Shown: one piece after another, positions 8,536 to 17,964 of the stretch
Position numbering within the stretch: the first letter of the stretch is position 1
Layout of the letters: each line of letters begins with the position of its first letter
NCBI RefSeq assembly: GCF_000381365.1
Contig: NZ_KB905470.1
Span: 48,501 to 112,500 of the forward strand
From: Bacteroides salyersiae WAL 10018 = DSM 18765 = JCM 12988
GTDB taxonomy: Bacteria > Bacteroidota > Bacteroidia > Bacteroidales > Bacteroidaceae
Direction of reading: 5' to 3'
DNA: 64,000 nt
Position numbers and translations under genes: made by a program
The notes under the pieces: generated by a model
Database searches by the model: none
Told to the model about the DNA's origin: nothing
What the model saw: only the letters and a program-made list of their open reading frames with translations

Positions 8536-9456
8536 CCAAGTTTTATTGAGGTTAAGCATTATCGTGTAGGCACTCTCGTAAGCGTCCGTAATATCCTCCA
8601 TGAAATCCGGGTGTATGGGATTGCAACGGTGTGAGCGTCGCGGGTCGTCGAAATTGATCACATAGAATTTCGGCTTCACCTTGTAGCCCTCCGGGTGGTT
8701 CAGCAAATGGTTGTAGGCTATGGTGGACAAGTCACTGAATTTGAAGTCATATACATACATCGAGAAGCCCTTTTCAATCTGTTGCTTGATAAAATTGTTT
8801 ACCACGGCGTATGACTTGCCGCTGCCCGGCGTACCCAACACGATGGACGCACGGAAGGGATTCACCACATTGATCCAGCCATTGTTCCAACGCTTTTTGT
8901 AATAGAAGCGTGTGGGCAGATTGACCGAATACTCGCTTTCGATGAGCCTCGTTTCCTGCATGAAACTCTCATTCTCGTTGTTGAAAACATCCTCCATCAG
9001 ATTGTGTTTCAACAGGCGGCTCATCCACAGCCCGCCCATCAAAAGACAGACATAGCCCGTGCCGATGGTAAGGATATACAAGCCCGTCACCGCTTCAACC
9101 GGCAGCGGCAGAGCCAGTATCCACCAGTTGAGGAAAAACAGCACGAATCCGGCGGCGAGTGCCGTCCATATTCTTCCCCAAGTGATTTTCTCGCCCTTGA
9201 CCCCTTTCGTACCCAGACAGGACAGGGCAAGCAGCAGGACGGCAAACAGTTTCGTGTACAGAATGGAATGGAACAGCCCCGCCGTGCGGTCGAAGTTCAG
9301 AAGGATTTTGTCCACCACACCGATGTTCACGCCCCATAGCCGGATGGCTTCGTAGCAGAACCAGTACACGTTCATGACCACTAAAATGATACTCACGGCA
9401 CGCAGAAAATCCATGATTTTCGCCAATGCCCTCAAATCGTCTTCTTGTTGTGACAT
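8536..9456 (-). CDS. mobC: MobC coupling protein, first exon
   Basis: This exon encodes residues 1-307 of MobC. It starts at MSQQEDDLRALAKIMDF and has several N-terminal membrane segments (around residues 15-38, 58-80, 92-118, 125-145), followed by the Walker A motif VLGTPGSGKSYAV. The last codon is TGG at 8538-8536. Reading on into the intron would give one more codon and a stop, so unspliced message makes a truncated ATPase lacking Walker B. Full transfer function therefore depends on intron splicing. Confidence 0.9.
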
Positions 9457-9486
9457 ACATTGATTTTTTAATTGTTGATACTCCGA

Positions 9487-10734
9487 TTACAAACCCAAGC
9501 CCTTGCGCTTTTTCTTCTTTTTGCGCTTCATCGCCCGGATGAAAGCCTCTTCCTCGGCATCTACCGCCGGACCTTCGGGAGTGAGCAAGCCCATTCCGCC
9601 CGATACGTCTTCACGGTCGTATGCGGTCTGTCCGTGTGCCTTGTCCGCAGCATCCATAGGGATGGATAACGGTATCGGCGGTTGTCCGGCGTATGGCAGG
9701 GTGAAGTGTTCCTGCAAGGCATTCGCCGAAAGCTCCTTGCCCATGCGCGAACCGTTCAGCACACTCCCCGTGCGGTGGTCGATGAAGGTAGCCCCGTAGA
9801 TGCGCCCTTCCTCCGTGTAGCGCAGTACGGTGTCGATGCCCTTCTCTTTAAGTTGGGAAACAAACCTATCCTTGTCATAAGTGCCTTGCAGCACGGAAAG
9901 AACGGTACGTTTCGTCATGTCTGCCAGTTTCCTGTCCTTAATCTCCGATCTGGAACGTACAAACTTCTTCTGCATGGCTTCATAGCCTGCGGACTTCCCG
10001 AAGAGCGAGGACTTGAACGGGTTGCCCACCTTGTTGCCCCTGCCGTCCGTGACGGAATAGACCAGCCCGTGATATTCCCGTCCGCGCACGTTACCCCTCG
10101 CTTCCTCCACCGTCAGGTTATAGATGGAAAGGAGCGCACGGTATTCGCCCATCGTCTGGAAACGGTACTGCCCGTTCAGAGCTTTCACGGTGCCAGCCAC
10201 CTGCTTCTTCACATCGCCTGCTGATGCGTCCACCTTGCGCAACGGGTTATCCAATCTCTGATTTTTACGTTCTGCCGGATGCAATCCGTACTTCTGTTCC
10301 AGTTCCCTGCGAATACGGTCGCTGCGGCGGTAGAGAAAATCCCGGTTGAGCCTTTTCCCGTTTTCGTCCACGTTGACCGTTACGATGTGCAGGTGGTGGC
10401 GGTCTATGTCCTCGTGCTTGAAAACAAGATAAGGCTGGTTTCCGAAACCGAGTTTTTCCAGATACTCGCGGGCGATATTCTGCAACTCAATATCGGTCAG
10501 CACATCCTCTGGGTGCGGGTTGAGCGAGATATGCACCACCGGCTTCTCGACCTTCATCTGCGGTGGCAGGAAGGTGTGGAAACCCTCCATCGCCTTGCTT
10601 ATGTCCACCGTTCCCGAACCGTCATTGTAGATGCGGTTGGTGGTGAGAAGCCGCCCCTGCGCCTCGTTAATCTTCTCCCCGTTGTAGGCAATCGCGCCGT
10701 ACAACGAGTCTCCTACACTGATTTTTGCGACCAT
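9487..10734 (-). CDS. mobB: MobB relaxase
   Basis: This 415-residue MobP-like relaxase nicks DNA at oriT and pilots the transferred strand. The N-terminal third carries the metal-binding three-histidine motif in HEDIDRHHLHIVTV and the preceding VVHISLNPHPED segment; Tyr10-Tyr17-type candidates near the N-terminus (SLYGAIAYN) may be the nicking residue. The end is strongly basic (KRKKKKKRKG). It overlaps mobA by 22 bp, so both are translated from one message. mobC follows 30 bp after its end. Confidence 0.9.
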   Translation of the reverse strand: MVAKISVGDSLYGAIAYNGEKINEAQGRLLTTNRIYNDGSGTVDISKAMEGFHTFLPPQMKVEKPVVHISLNPHPEDVLTDIELQNIAREYLEKLGFGNQPYLVFKHEDIDRHHLHIVTVNVDENGKRLNRDFLYRRSDRIRRELEQKYGLHPAERKNQRLDNPLRKVDASAGDVKKQVAGTVKALNGQYRFQTMGEYRALLSIYNLTVEEARGNVRGREYHGLVYSVTDGRGNKVGNPFKSSLFGKSAGYEAMQKKFVRSRSEIKDRKLADMTKRTVLSVLQGTYDKDRFVSQLKEKGIDTVLRYTEEGRIYGATFIDHRTGSVLNGSRMGKELSANALQEHFTLPYAGQPPIPLSIPMDAADKAHGQTAYDREDVSGGMGLLTPEGPAVDAEEEAFIRAMKRKKKKKRKGLGL

Positions 10735-11141
10735 TTTGCTTCCATTTCTCTCGACAATTCCACAATCTGACGGCTCAGTTTCACGAGTTCGACGGTGCGT
10801 TGCTCCAGCTTGTAGAGCAACGCCATCGCTTTTTTCTCGGAAAAATGCAGCCTCAATTCCTTCACGACTTGGTTGTAATTCGTCCCCACGGCGCGGAACT
10901 GCGCATGAAAATCCGATAGCTTGGTGTAGTAGTCCACCAGCGTCTTGTCCACCTTCAGCACCTTGAACGGTTGCCCGAAGAAGTGCGCTTTGAGGAAAAC
11001 CGACCTTGCATAGACACCCGATTTTCCAAACATGGCGAGGAAACGGTTGTGTTCCTCTTCGTTGAAACGGACGGTGTAGCGGTACACCGCCGGATCGAGT
11101 TTGGGATTTCTCCCTGCTTTGCTTTTCCTTTTCTCTTTCAT
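10713..11141 (-). CDS. mobA: MobA, relaxosome accessory protein
   Basis: This 142-residue basic protein starts KEKRKSKAGRNPKLDPAVYRYTVRFNEEEHNRF, a ribbon-helix-helix-like opening typical of plasmid MobC/CTn MobA accessory proteins. The rest is helical with a likely coiled coil (LYKLEQRTVELVKLSRQIVELSREM). It probably binds near oriT and helps the relaxase MobB. It is the first gene of the mobA-mobB-mobC operon, transcribed away from the hairpin-rich oriT candidate region. Confidence 0.85.
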   Translation of the reverse strand: MKEKRKSKAGRNPKLDPAVYRYTVRFNEEEHNRFLAMFGKSGVYARSVFLKAHFFGQPFKVLKVDKTLVDYYTKLSDFHAQFRAVGTNYNQVVKELRLHFSEKKAMALLYKLEQRTVELVKLSRQIVELSREMEAKWSQKSV

Positions 11142-11209
11142 ATCACTTTGGATTTAGCGGATTGACGGCATAAGCCGCCGCTTCTGTTCACGGCACCGCA
11201 GTTCTGAAA

Positions 11210-11345
11210 GGCTTTCCGACTTCGGAGGGAAAGCCCGTCCCCTGCAAGGGCAAGTGCTTTTCGTGGCTGCTCAAAATATTTTGAGCGGCTGAAAAGACAT
11301 CTTGCTATGTTCAGGTGAACATAAAAATCCGTCAGGGGACGGATT
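11210..11345. other. Candidate oriT region with four inverted repeats
   Basis: Four hairpins lie close together upstream of mobA: GGCTTTCC (11210-11217) with GGAAAGCC (11228-11235); an 18-bp perfect palindrome GCTCAAAATATTTTGAGC (11269-11286); TATGTTCA with TGAACATA (11306-11323); and AATCCGTC with GACGGATT (11326-11345). CTnDOT carries oriT next to mobA, and oriT regions are typically rich in such repeats. The nick site cannot be placed from sequence alone. Confidence 0.5.
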
Positions 11346-11822
11346 GGGAAGATACCTTTCAGGACTCCGGCTGCGCCACCATCGGCGAACCCTGCTGTCC
11401 GGGGGCAAAGTTACGCCCTTAAAGCGGTATCGGACAGATGCTTGACCCGGTCAATGACTGCCAACCGGCGCAACGTGCTGCCACTTGCTTGGGAAGTGAT
11501 ACAAGTTTCAAAATATCATTGTTTATTTGCAGCATGATTCGGATGAAGGACTGAAAGCACACCCCTTCAATCGGATGTTCGGACAGCAATCCGGGCATCT
11601 GTCCAAACGGTCGGAAGCGGGTGTGAACGGACAACCGGATTTCCATTCCCGTATTCATGCGTATGAACCAAGGCTTGGACGGGTGGATATGCAATCGGAT
11701 GTCCGCAGGCTTGGACGGATTGGTGAACAGGTAAATGAACGGACGGTAAAGCGTGCGTGCGTATGAATGGCAATACGCTGCCGTGACCGGACAGATGTGT
11801 AACTTAATAAATTATCAAACAA
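11346..11822. other. Non-coding stretch before the tra operon
   Basis: No convincing gene is present. Short direct repeats stand out: CAATCGGATGT at 11568-11578 and 11692-11702, and GGCTTGGACGG at 11672-11682 and 11708-11718. Many CGGA blocks occur between 11570 and 11800. The tra promoter and binding sites of its regulators probably lie here, but no consensus promoter is obvious. Confidence 0.4.
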
Positions 11823-12578
11823 ATGAAAGAGACAACTTATGTGGCAATCTCCACGCAGAAAGGAGGGGCCGGAAAGACAACCCTGACAGTGCTTGTGGCA
11901 AGCTACCTGCACTATGTGAAAGGCTACAACGTGGCCGTGGTGGACTGCGACTTTCCGCAGTACAGTATTCATGACATGCGCAAGCGTGACCTGAAAGCCG
12001 TCATGGAGGACGGGCATTACAAAGTGATGGCGTATGAGCAGCTCAAGCGGCTGAAGAAAAACCCGTACACAATCAGATGCAGCCGCGCGGAGGATGCGAT
12101 AAGAACCGCCGAAAATCTGACGGAGGCACAGCCCGACCTTGATTTCGTGTTCTTCGACCTGCCGGGTACTATCAACAATGCCGATGTGGTACAGACTATC
12201 GCCAAGATGGACTACATCTTCACACCCATCATCGCAGACAGGGTGGTGATGGAAAGTTCCATCAAGTTCGCCACAGTCATTAACGAACAGATGATAAGCA
12301 CGGGAAAATCCGGCATCAAAGGAATCTACCTTGTGTGGAACATGGTGGACGGACGCGAGAAGACGGAACTATACAAGGCATACGACAAGGTATGCGCCGA
12401 GTTCGCCCTGCCTATCCTCGAAACATTCCTGCCGGACAGCAAGCGTTTCCGCAAGGAAACAGCGGCGGAGCGCAAGGCGGTGTTCCGTTCCACGGCGTTC
12501 CCTGCGGACAAGACACTGGTACGCGGCAGCAACCTTGACCGCCTTGTGGATGAAATTCTCGGTATCATCAAAAATTGA
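11823..12578 (+). CDS. traA: TraA, ParA/MinD-type ATPase
   Basis: This 251-residue ATPase has a deviant Walker A motif STQKGGAGKTT at its N-terminus, VAVVDCDFPQ for Walker A-prime, and FVFFDLPGT for Walker B, as in ParA/Soj proteins. As first gene of the tra operon of CTnDOT-like elements it is thought to help position or maintain the transfer machinery or the element; the exact role is not established. The stop codon is followed 5 bp later by traB. Confidence 0.9.
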   Translation: MKETTYVAISTQKGGAGKTTLTVLVASYLHYVKGYNVAVVDCDFPQYSIHDMRKRDLKAVMEDGHYKVMAYEQLKRLKKNPYTIRCSRAEDAIRTAENLTEAQPDLDFVFFDLPGTINNADVVQTIAKMDYIFTPIIADRVVMESSIKFATVINEQMISTGKSGIKGIYLVWNMVDGREKTELYKAYDKVCAEFALPILETFLPDSKRFRKETAAERKAVFRSTAFPADKTLVRGSNLDRLVDEILGIIKN

Positions 12579-12583
12579 GTGTC

Positions 12584-13033
12584 ATGGCAAAGAAAGCAAG
12601 AATCGAGGACATCGACAGTGATGCCATAATCAACTCGTTCCGTATGGACGATGCAAGCATACCGCCGGAAGCAAGAAGCACGGACGGCAATGTATCGGAT
12701 CTACCACCGAAGGAAGAACCGCAGTCGGCCGGACCCCAACCTGCATCACGTCCCAAAGAAGAAACGGAACGCAGGCGCAGGAACGGCAAGCCGGAGAAGA
12801 CGGATTACGATTCCATGTTCGTGCGGGAGTCCAATGTCACGGCAAGGCTCGGAAAACAGGTGTACATCCGAAAGGAGTACCACGACCGCATACTGAAAAT
12901 GCTACATATCATCGGAGGTAACGAGGTGACTATCGCCGGTTTTCTTGACAACGTGCTGACCTACCATTTCACACAGTTTCAAGACGAGATAGCGGAATCC
13001 TTCAAGCGACACATGGAGTCATACAATTTATAA
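12584..13033 (+). CDS. traB: TraB, DUF3408 protein
   Basis: The ATG at 12584 (MAKKARIEDID) gives 149 residues; a TTG three codons earlier overlaps traA and is less likely. The N-terminal half is acidic, charged and probably disordered. The C-terminal half (VYIRKEYHDRILKMLHIIGGNEVTIAGFLDNVL) has the ribbon-helix-helix-like pattern of DUF3408 and suggests DNA binding with the TraA ATPase, as ParB partners do. That function is an inference. Confidence 0.8.
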   Translation: MAKKARIEDIDSDAIINSFRMDDASIPPEARSTDGNVSDLPPKEEPQSAGPQPASRPKEETERRRRNGKPEKTDYDSMFVRESNVTARLGKQVYIRKEYHDRILKMLHIIGGNEVTIAGFLDNVLTYHFTQFQDEIAESFKRHMESYNL

Positions 13034-13053
13034 ACATTTTAATCAATAACAAC

Positions 13054-13413
13054 ATGAGAAGAAAGATGAATGACAGTCAGGCGGACAGCCTGCAAACAAG
13101 AAAGAGTGAGAGAAACGTTGCCCGTGCAGCGAAGTGTGCAACCGACAAAGGTCTGGGAAAGACCTGTGATGTTCCCGGAAAGGGAAAGGGCAGCAAGCCT
13201 ATTGCGGCTTTCCTGCAATCGTCGGAAATCAAAACACGACAGTGCATATACATCTCCCGTGAAGTCCATGAGAAAGTCGCTATTGTCGCCAACCGATTGG
13301 GAAACGGATTGAGCATCGGCAAGTTCGTGGACAATGTTCTCCGTGACCATTTCAGACAATACGGTGAGAAGTACATGGAACAGATTGAAAACGCCAAAAA
13401 AGTGAGATTATGA
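13054..13413 (+). CDS. traC: TraC-position DUF3408 protein
   Basis: A second DUF3408 protein of 119 residues, clearly related to TraB. Its C-terminal half CIYISREVHEKVAIVANRLGNGLSIGKFVDNVLRDHF aligns with the TraB repeat of the same motif order. The N-terminal 50 residues are basic. The pair may be an old duplication that forms hetero- or homodimers. It overlaps traD by 4 bp (ATGA). Confidence 0.75.
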   Translation: MRRKMNDSQADSLQTRKSERNVARAAKCATDKGLGKTCDVPGKGKGSKPIAAFLQSSEIKTRQCIYISREVHEKVAIVANRLGNGLSIGKFVDNVLRDHFRQYGEKYMEQIENAKKVRL

Positions 13414-14150
13414 CAAAAGTATTCTTGATTGTATCGGTTGCCTGCAACGTCTGGTTCCTGCTCATGTTATTGTCTGACAGAATAACGGAAACAAAATTCG
13501 TCCGGTTCCTCAAAGGGGCTGCCGGATTATGGCGGTCGTTGGGAACGAAGAGTGAAAAGCAAGATACCTTGCATAGTGAAGCCTCGGATGAAGATGCGGA
13601 CATCATCGGTAAGAGCCGTTTCAGGATGGCTCCAACTCGGACAACCGCTGCCATATCGACGCAAGAAGCAGCCATTTCGGAAAAAGGCATTGAGCTGTCG
13701 GAAGAAGAGGCTACTTTTGACGACGGAAACACGGAAACCGCATCGCGCCCGACACAAGTCCCGGAGGATAAACTCGATGAAACCTTCACGAGCATATCGC
13801 CGGAGGAACTGGAATACGGAGAGGATGAGCCGGAGGATGATGAACCGGGCAAGGGACAGGCTTCGGGAAGTGCATTCGAGGACATCGACATGGCAGTACG
13901 AACAATAAAGAAGGACTCACCGTCCGAAGCGGAGATGCGACACGCTGGAAAAGTCATGACGGAGCTTGACGGGACGGAGCTTTACTCCAGAATAACGGAA
14001 CGCTTGACCGACGAAGCAATGAGCGAGAGGCTTGCCAAAGCAATGGCAGTCTTTGTGGACACGGTAAACACTACCGTGGCACAAGCAAAAAGCAAAGTGT
14101 TCGTCGTGCCTGACAACATCGAGGAGTTCGACATCCGCAACTATGTATGA
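13410..14150 (+). CDS. traD: TraD-position conjugal transfer protein
   Basis: This 246-residue protein starts with a membrane anchor (FLIVSVACNVWFLLMLLSD, residues 4-22). A long acidic, low-complexity linker follows (residues 60-160), then a conserved C-terminal helical domain (EMRHAGKVMTELDGTELYSRI) of about 80 residues. No enzymatic motif is visible. Its position between the DUF3408 genes and traE matches traD of CTnDOT. Its role is unknown. Confidence 0.7.
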   Translation: MTKVFLIVSVACNVWFLLMLLSDRITETKFVRFLKGAAGLWRSLGTKSEKQDTLHSEASDEDADIIGKSRFRMAPTRTTAAISTQEAAISEKGIELSEEEATFDDGNTETASRPTQVPEDKLDETFTSISPEELEYGEDEPEDDEPGKGQASGSAFEDIDMAVRTIKKDSPSEAEMRHAGKVMTELDGTELYSRITERLTDEAMSERLAKAMAVFVDTVNTTVAQAKSKVFVVPDNIEEFDIRNYV

Positions 14151-14350
14151 CAACTGAAAAAGGAAAGAACATGAAGGAATGACAATCAACCCACGCGGCG
14201 AGGAAGCGCAAGGCGCATCCGGTACGCAACGGACACACCCAAGTCCGTGGAAACAAAAGGGCGACCACTAAACCAAAGTAAAGTAAAAAAGTATCAACCG
14301 CCCGACAAAGGACCATCCACCCTTTCGACGGCAAAAAACAAGGACAGTTT

Positions 14351-14668
14351 ATGAACAAGAACATCGTAAGAAACAGAAAAACAATCCTCTCTGCGGCACT
14401 CATCATCGCCGCAACCGCCTCCGCCTTCGCGCAGGGAAACGGCATCGCGGGCATCAACGAAGCCACCTCTATGGTGAGTTCCTATTTCGACCCCGGCACG
14501 AAACTGATATACGCCATCGGCGCGGTCGTCGGGCTTATCGGGGGCGTGAAAGTGTACGGGAAATTTTCATCGGGCGACCCCGACACCTCAAAAACAGCCG
14601 CAAGCTGGTTCGGCGCGTGCATCTTCCTGATTGTAGCCGCCACCATCCTGCGCTCATTCTTCCTCTAA
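14351..14668 (+). CDS. traE: TraE, DUF4134 pilin-like membrane protein
   Basis: This 105-residue protein has a signal peptide (to ASAFAQG near residue 28) and two hydrophobic segments (about 52-68 and 86-103) separated by a short basic loop with KVYGKF. This topology is that of VirB2-type pilins, and DUF4134 is the TraE family of Bacteroides conjugation systems. The 200 bp between traD and traE hold no gene. Confidence 0.85.
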   Translation: MNKNIVRNRKTILSAALIIAATASAFAQGNGIAGINEATSMVSSYFDPGTKLIYAIGAVVGLIGGVKVYGKFSSGDPDTSKTAASWFGACIFLIVAATILRSFFL

Positions 14669-14679
14669 TATAATAATGT

Positions 14680-15012
14680 ATGGCTGAATACCCGGTAAAC
14701 AAGGGTATCGGTCGTCCGGTAGAGTTCAAGGGCTTGAAGGCTCAGTACCTCTTCATCTTCTGCGGAGGTCTGCTGGCTCTCTTCGTCCTGTTCGTCATCC
14801 TCTACATGGTCGGCATCGACCAGTGGATATGTATCGGCTTCGGCGCGGCATCGTCCTCCCTCCTTGTATGGCAGACCTTCGCGCTGAACGCCCGGTACGG
14901 CGAACACGGGCTGATGAAAATGGGAGCGGCACGGAGCCACCCCCGATACCTGATTAACCGGCGGCGGATACCCCGTCTGTTCAAACGACAACGAAAGGAA
15001 GAAAGACAATGA
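14680..15012 (+). CDS. traF: TraF, DUF4133 VirB3-like protein
   Basis: A 110-residue inner-membrane protein with two adjacent hydrophobic segments (about 24-46 and 47-66) and a basic C-terminal tail (NRRRIPRLFKRQRKEERQ). Size and topology fit VirB3, and the gene lies directly before the VirB4-type ATPase gene, as virB3 does. It overlaps traG by 4 bp. Confidence 0.85.
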   Translation: MAEYPVNKGIGRPVEFKGLKAQYLFIFCGGLLALFVLFVILYMVGIDQWICIGFGAASSSLLVWQTFALNARYGEHGLMKMGAARSHPRYLINRRRIPRLFKRQRKEERQ

Positions 15013-17525
15013 GGAATACATCGAAAATGACAACACTGGAAAACAAGTTCCCGCTTTTAGCGGTGGAGCATGGCTGCATCATCTCAAAGGACGCCGACAT
15101 CACGGTGGCTTTCGAGGTGGAGCTGCCGGAACTTTACACCGTGACGGGCGCGGAGTACGAGGCGATACACGGCTGCTGGTGCAAGGCAATCAAGGTGCTG
15201 CCGGACTACTCCGTCGTCCACAAACAGGACTGGTTCATCAAGGAACGCTACAAGCCGGAACTTCAGAAGGACGACATGAGTTTCCTCTCACGCAGCTTCG
15301 AGCGACACTTCAACGAGCGTCCGTACCTGAAACACACCTGCTATCTCTACCTGACCAAGACGACAAAGGAGCGTAACCGGATGCAGAGCAACTTCAGCAC
15401 GCTGTGCCGGGGACATATCATCCCGAAGGAGCTGGACAAGGAAACCACGACCAAGTTCTTGGAAGCCTGCGAACAGTTCGAGCGCATCATGAACGACAGC
15501 GGGCTTGTCAGGCTGCGCCGCCTATCCACCGATGAGATTGTGGGTACTGAGGGAAAAACGGGATTGATTGAACGCTACTTCTCGCTCATGCCGGAGGGGA
15601 ATACCACCTTACAAGATATTGAGCTTTCGGCAAGGGAGATGCGCATCGGCGACAACCGACTGTGCCTGCACACCCTCTCCGACGCGGAAGACCTGCCGGG
15701 CAAGGTGGCAACCGACACCCGTTACGAGAAGCTCTCCACCGACCGGAGCGACTGCCGCCTCTCCTTCGCCTCCCCCGTGGGGTTGCTGCTCTCCTGCAAC
15801 CATATCTACAACCAGTATGTGCTGATAGACAACAGCGAGGAAGCCTTGCAGAAGTTCGAGAAATCCGCCCGCAACATGCAGTCGCTCTCACGGTATAGCC
15901 GGAGCAACAGTATCAACCGCGAGTGGATAGACCAATACCTGAACGAAGCCCATTCCTACGGGCTGACCTCGGTACGGGCGCATTTCAACGTCATGGCGTG
16001 GAGCGACGACGCGGAGGAGCTGAAGCATATAAGGAACGATGTGGGCAGCCAGCTGGCAAGCATGGAGTGCGTGCCGCGCCACAACACCATCGACTGCCCG
16101 ACGCTCTACTGGGCGGCGATACCCGGCAACGCGGCGGACTTTCCGGCGGAAGAGAGTTTCCATACCTTCATCGAGCAGGCGGTGTGCCTGTTCACGGAGG
16201 AAACCAATTACCGCTCTTCGCTCTCGCCCTTCGGCATCAAGATGGTGGACAGGCTCACGGGAAAACCGCTGCACCTCGACATCAGCGACCTGCCCATGAA
16301 GCGGGGCATCACCACGAACCGCAACAAGTTCGTGCTGGGTCCTTCGGGCAGCGGCAAGTCGTTCTTCATGAACCACCTCGTGAGGCAATACTACGAACAA
16401 GGTACGCACGTCGTGCTGGTGGACACGGGAAACTCTTATCAGGGCTTGTGCGGCATGATCCGGCGCAAGACAGGCGGAGCGGACGGCGTGTACTTCACCT
16501 ACACGGAGGAAAAGCCCATATCGTTCAACCCGTTCTACACCGATGATTATGTCTTCGACGTGGAGAAGAAGGACAGCATCAAGACCCTGCTGCTGACGCT
16601 CTGGAAGTCGGAGGACGACAAGGTGACGAAGACGGAGAGCGGCGAACTGGGCAGTGCCGTGAGTGCCTACATCGAGCGCATCAAGGCAGACCGGAGCATC
16701 GTGCCGTCTTTCAACACCTTCTACGAGTATATGCGCGACGACTACCGCAAGGAGCTGGCTGAACGTGACATCAAGGTGGAGAAGTCCGACTTCAACATCG
16801 ACAACATGCTCACCACCATGCGGCAGTATTACCGGGGCGGGCGTTACGACTTCCTGCTCAACTCCACGGAGAACATCGACCTGCTCAACAAGCGGTTCAT
16901 TGTCTTCGAAATTGACAGCATAAAGGAAAACCGCGAGCTTTTTCCGGTCGTGACGATCATCATCATGGAAGCCTTCATCAACAAGATGCGACGGCTGAAA
17001 GGGGTGCGGAAACAGCTTATCGTGGAAGAGGCTTGGAAGGCTCTTTCTTCGGCGAACATGGCTGAATACCTGCGCTATATGTACAAGACGGTCAGAAAAT
17101 ATTACGGCGAGGCAATCGTGGTAACGCAGGAGGTGGACGACATCATTTCCTCTCCCGTGGTCAAGGAGAGCATCATCAACAACTCCGACTGCAAGATACT
17201 TCTCGACCAGCGCAAGTATATGAACAAGTTTGACCAGATACAGGCGTTGCTCGGACTGACGGAAAAGGAGAAGGGGCAGATACTCTCCATCAACATGGCG
17301 AACAACCCTTCACGGCTCTACAAGGAGGTGTGGATAGGCTTGGGCGGCACGCAGTCGGCGGTCTATGCTACGGAGGTCAGTGCCGAAGAGTATCTGGCGT
17401 ACACCACCGAGGAAACGGAGAAAGTGGAGGTTTACCGTCTGGCGGAGAAGCTGGGCGGCGACATCGAAGCCGCCATCCGGCAACTTGCCGAAAAGCGGAG
17501 AAACAAGGAAACAACCAACAATTAA
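15009..17525 (+). CDS. traG: TraG, VirB4-type conjugation ATPase
   Basis: This 838-residue ATPase powers assembly of the transfer channel. It contains the Walker A motif VLGPSGSGKSFFMNH (about residue 443) and Walker B near RRLKGVRKQLIVEEAW, followed by YMYKTVRKYYGEAIVVTQEVDD, all typical of VirB4/TraC family proteins. The start at 15009 overlaps traF; an internal ATG at 15027 (MTTLENKFPLL) is an equally good start. No membrane segment is needed or seen in the C-terminal part. Confidence 0.93.
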   Translation: MRNTSKMTTLENKFPLLAVEHGCIISKDADITVAFEVELPELYTVTGAEYEAIHGCWCKAIKVLPDYSVVHKQDWFIKERYKPELQKDDMSFLSRSFERHFNERPYLKHTCYLYLTKTTKERNRMQSNFSTLCRGHIIPKELDKETTTKFLEACEQFERIMNDSGLVRLRRLSTDEIVGTEGKTGLIERYFSLMPEGNTTLQDIELSAREMRIGDNRLCLHTLSDAEDLPGKVATDTRYEKLSTDRSDCRLSFASPVGLLLSCNHIYNQYVLIDNSEEALQKFEKSARNMQSLSRYSRSNSINREWIDQYLNEAHSYGLTSVRAHFNVMAWSDDAEELKHIRNDVGSQLASMECVPRHNTIDCPTLYWAAIPGNAADFPAEESFHTFIEQAVCLFTEETNYRSSLSPFGIKMVDRLTGKPLHLDISDLPMKRGITTNRNKFVLGPSGSGKSFFMNHLVRQYYEQGTHVVLVDTGNSYQGLCGMIRRKTGGADGVYFTYTEEKPISFNPFYTDDYVFDVEKKDSIKTLLLTLWKSEDDKVTKTESGELGSAVSAYIERIKADRSIVPSFNTFYEYMRDDYRKELAERDIKVEKSDFNIDNMLTTMRQYYRGGRYDFLLNSTENIDLLNKRFIVFEIDSIKENRELFPVVTIIIMEAFINKMRRLKGVRKQLIVEEAWKALSSANMAEYLRYMYKTVRKYYGEAIVVTQEVDDIISSPVVKESIINNSDCKILLDQRKYMNKFDQIQALLGLTEKEKGQILSINMANNPSRLYKEVWIGLGGTQSAVYATEVSAEEYLAYTTEETEKVEVYRLAEKLGGDIEAAIRQLAEKRRNKETTNN

Positions 17526-17553
17526 AAATGAATTTATCAACGAAAAAAGAAAA

Positions 17554-17940
17554 ATGCGTATGAATTTACCAAAAGTGAAAATGCTGCAAGTCAGCAAGTG
17601 CCTGATCGGATTGGCGGTCATGATGCTGCAATCCTGCGACGTGGCCGACAACCTCCGTGATATGCTGTGCGGGAACTGGGAGAGCGTGGAGGGGAAGCCC
17701 GACGTGCTTATCTACAAGGAGGGCGAAGCCTACAAGGTGACGGTGTTCCGCCGGAGCGGTCTGCGCCGCAAACTCAAGCCGGAAACCTATCTCTTGCAGG
17801 AGGAGAACGGCAACCTGTTCATGAACACCGGCTTCCGCATCGACGTGTCCTACAACGAGGCAACGGACGTGCTGACCTTCTCGCCAAACGGTGACTATGT
17901 GCGGGTGAAGCCGCAGCCGGAGAACCAGACAGAAGAATAA
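17554..17940 (+). CDS. traH: TraH-position lipoprotein (DUF3876-like)
   Basis: The start at 17554 (MRMNLPK; a second ATG at 17560 is possible) gives a signal peptide ending in a lipobox, MMLQSC, so the mature protein should be anchored by a lipid. The rest is a small beta-rich domain (NWESVEGKPDVLIYKEG, YLLQEENGNLFMNTGFRIDV) of the DUF3876 type. Residues upstream of this start in the same frame belong to a shadow of traG. By order it corresponds to traH. Confidence 0.75.
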   Translation: MRMNLPKVKMLQVSKCLIGLAVMMLQSCDVADNLRDMLCGNWESVEGKPDVLIYKEGEAYKVTVFRRSGLRRKLKPETYLLQEENGNLFMNTGFRIDVSYNEATDVLTFSPNGDYVRVKPQPENQTEE

Positions 17941-17964
17941 CAACCGCTAAAATCCAAAGTAAAC

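Noticed and set aside
9004..9355. Long plus-strand frames over mobC, mobB and the tra genes.
   Set aside because: They are antisense shadows in codon-biased sequence; the minus- or plus-strand genes given explain them.
17528..17563. A short frame beginning ATGAATTTATCA as a leader peptide of traH.
   Set aside because: It is only 11 codons, lies directly after traG, and nothing supports translation.
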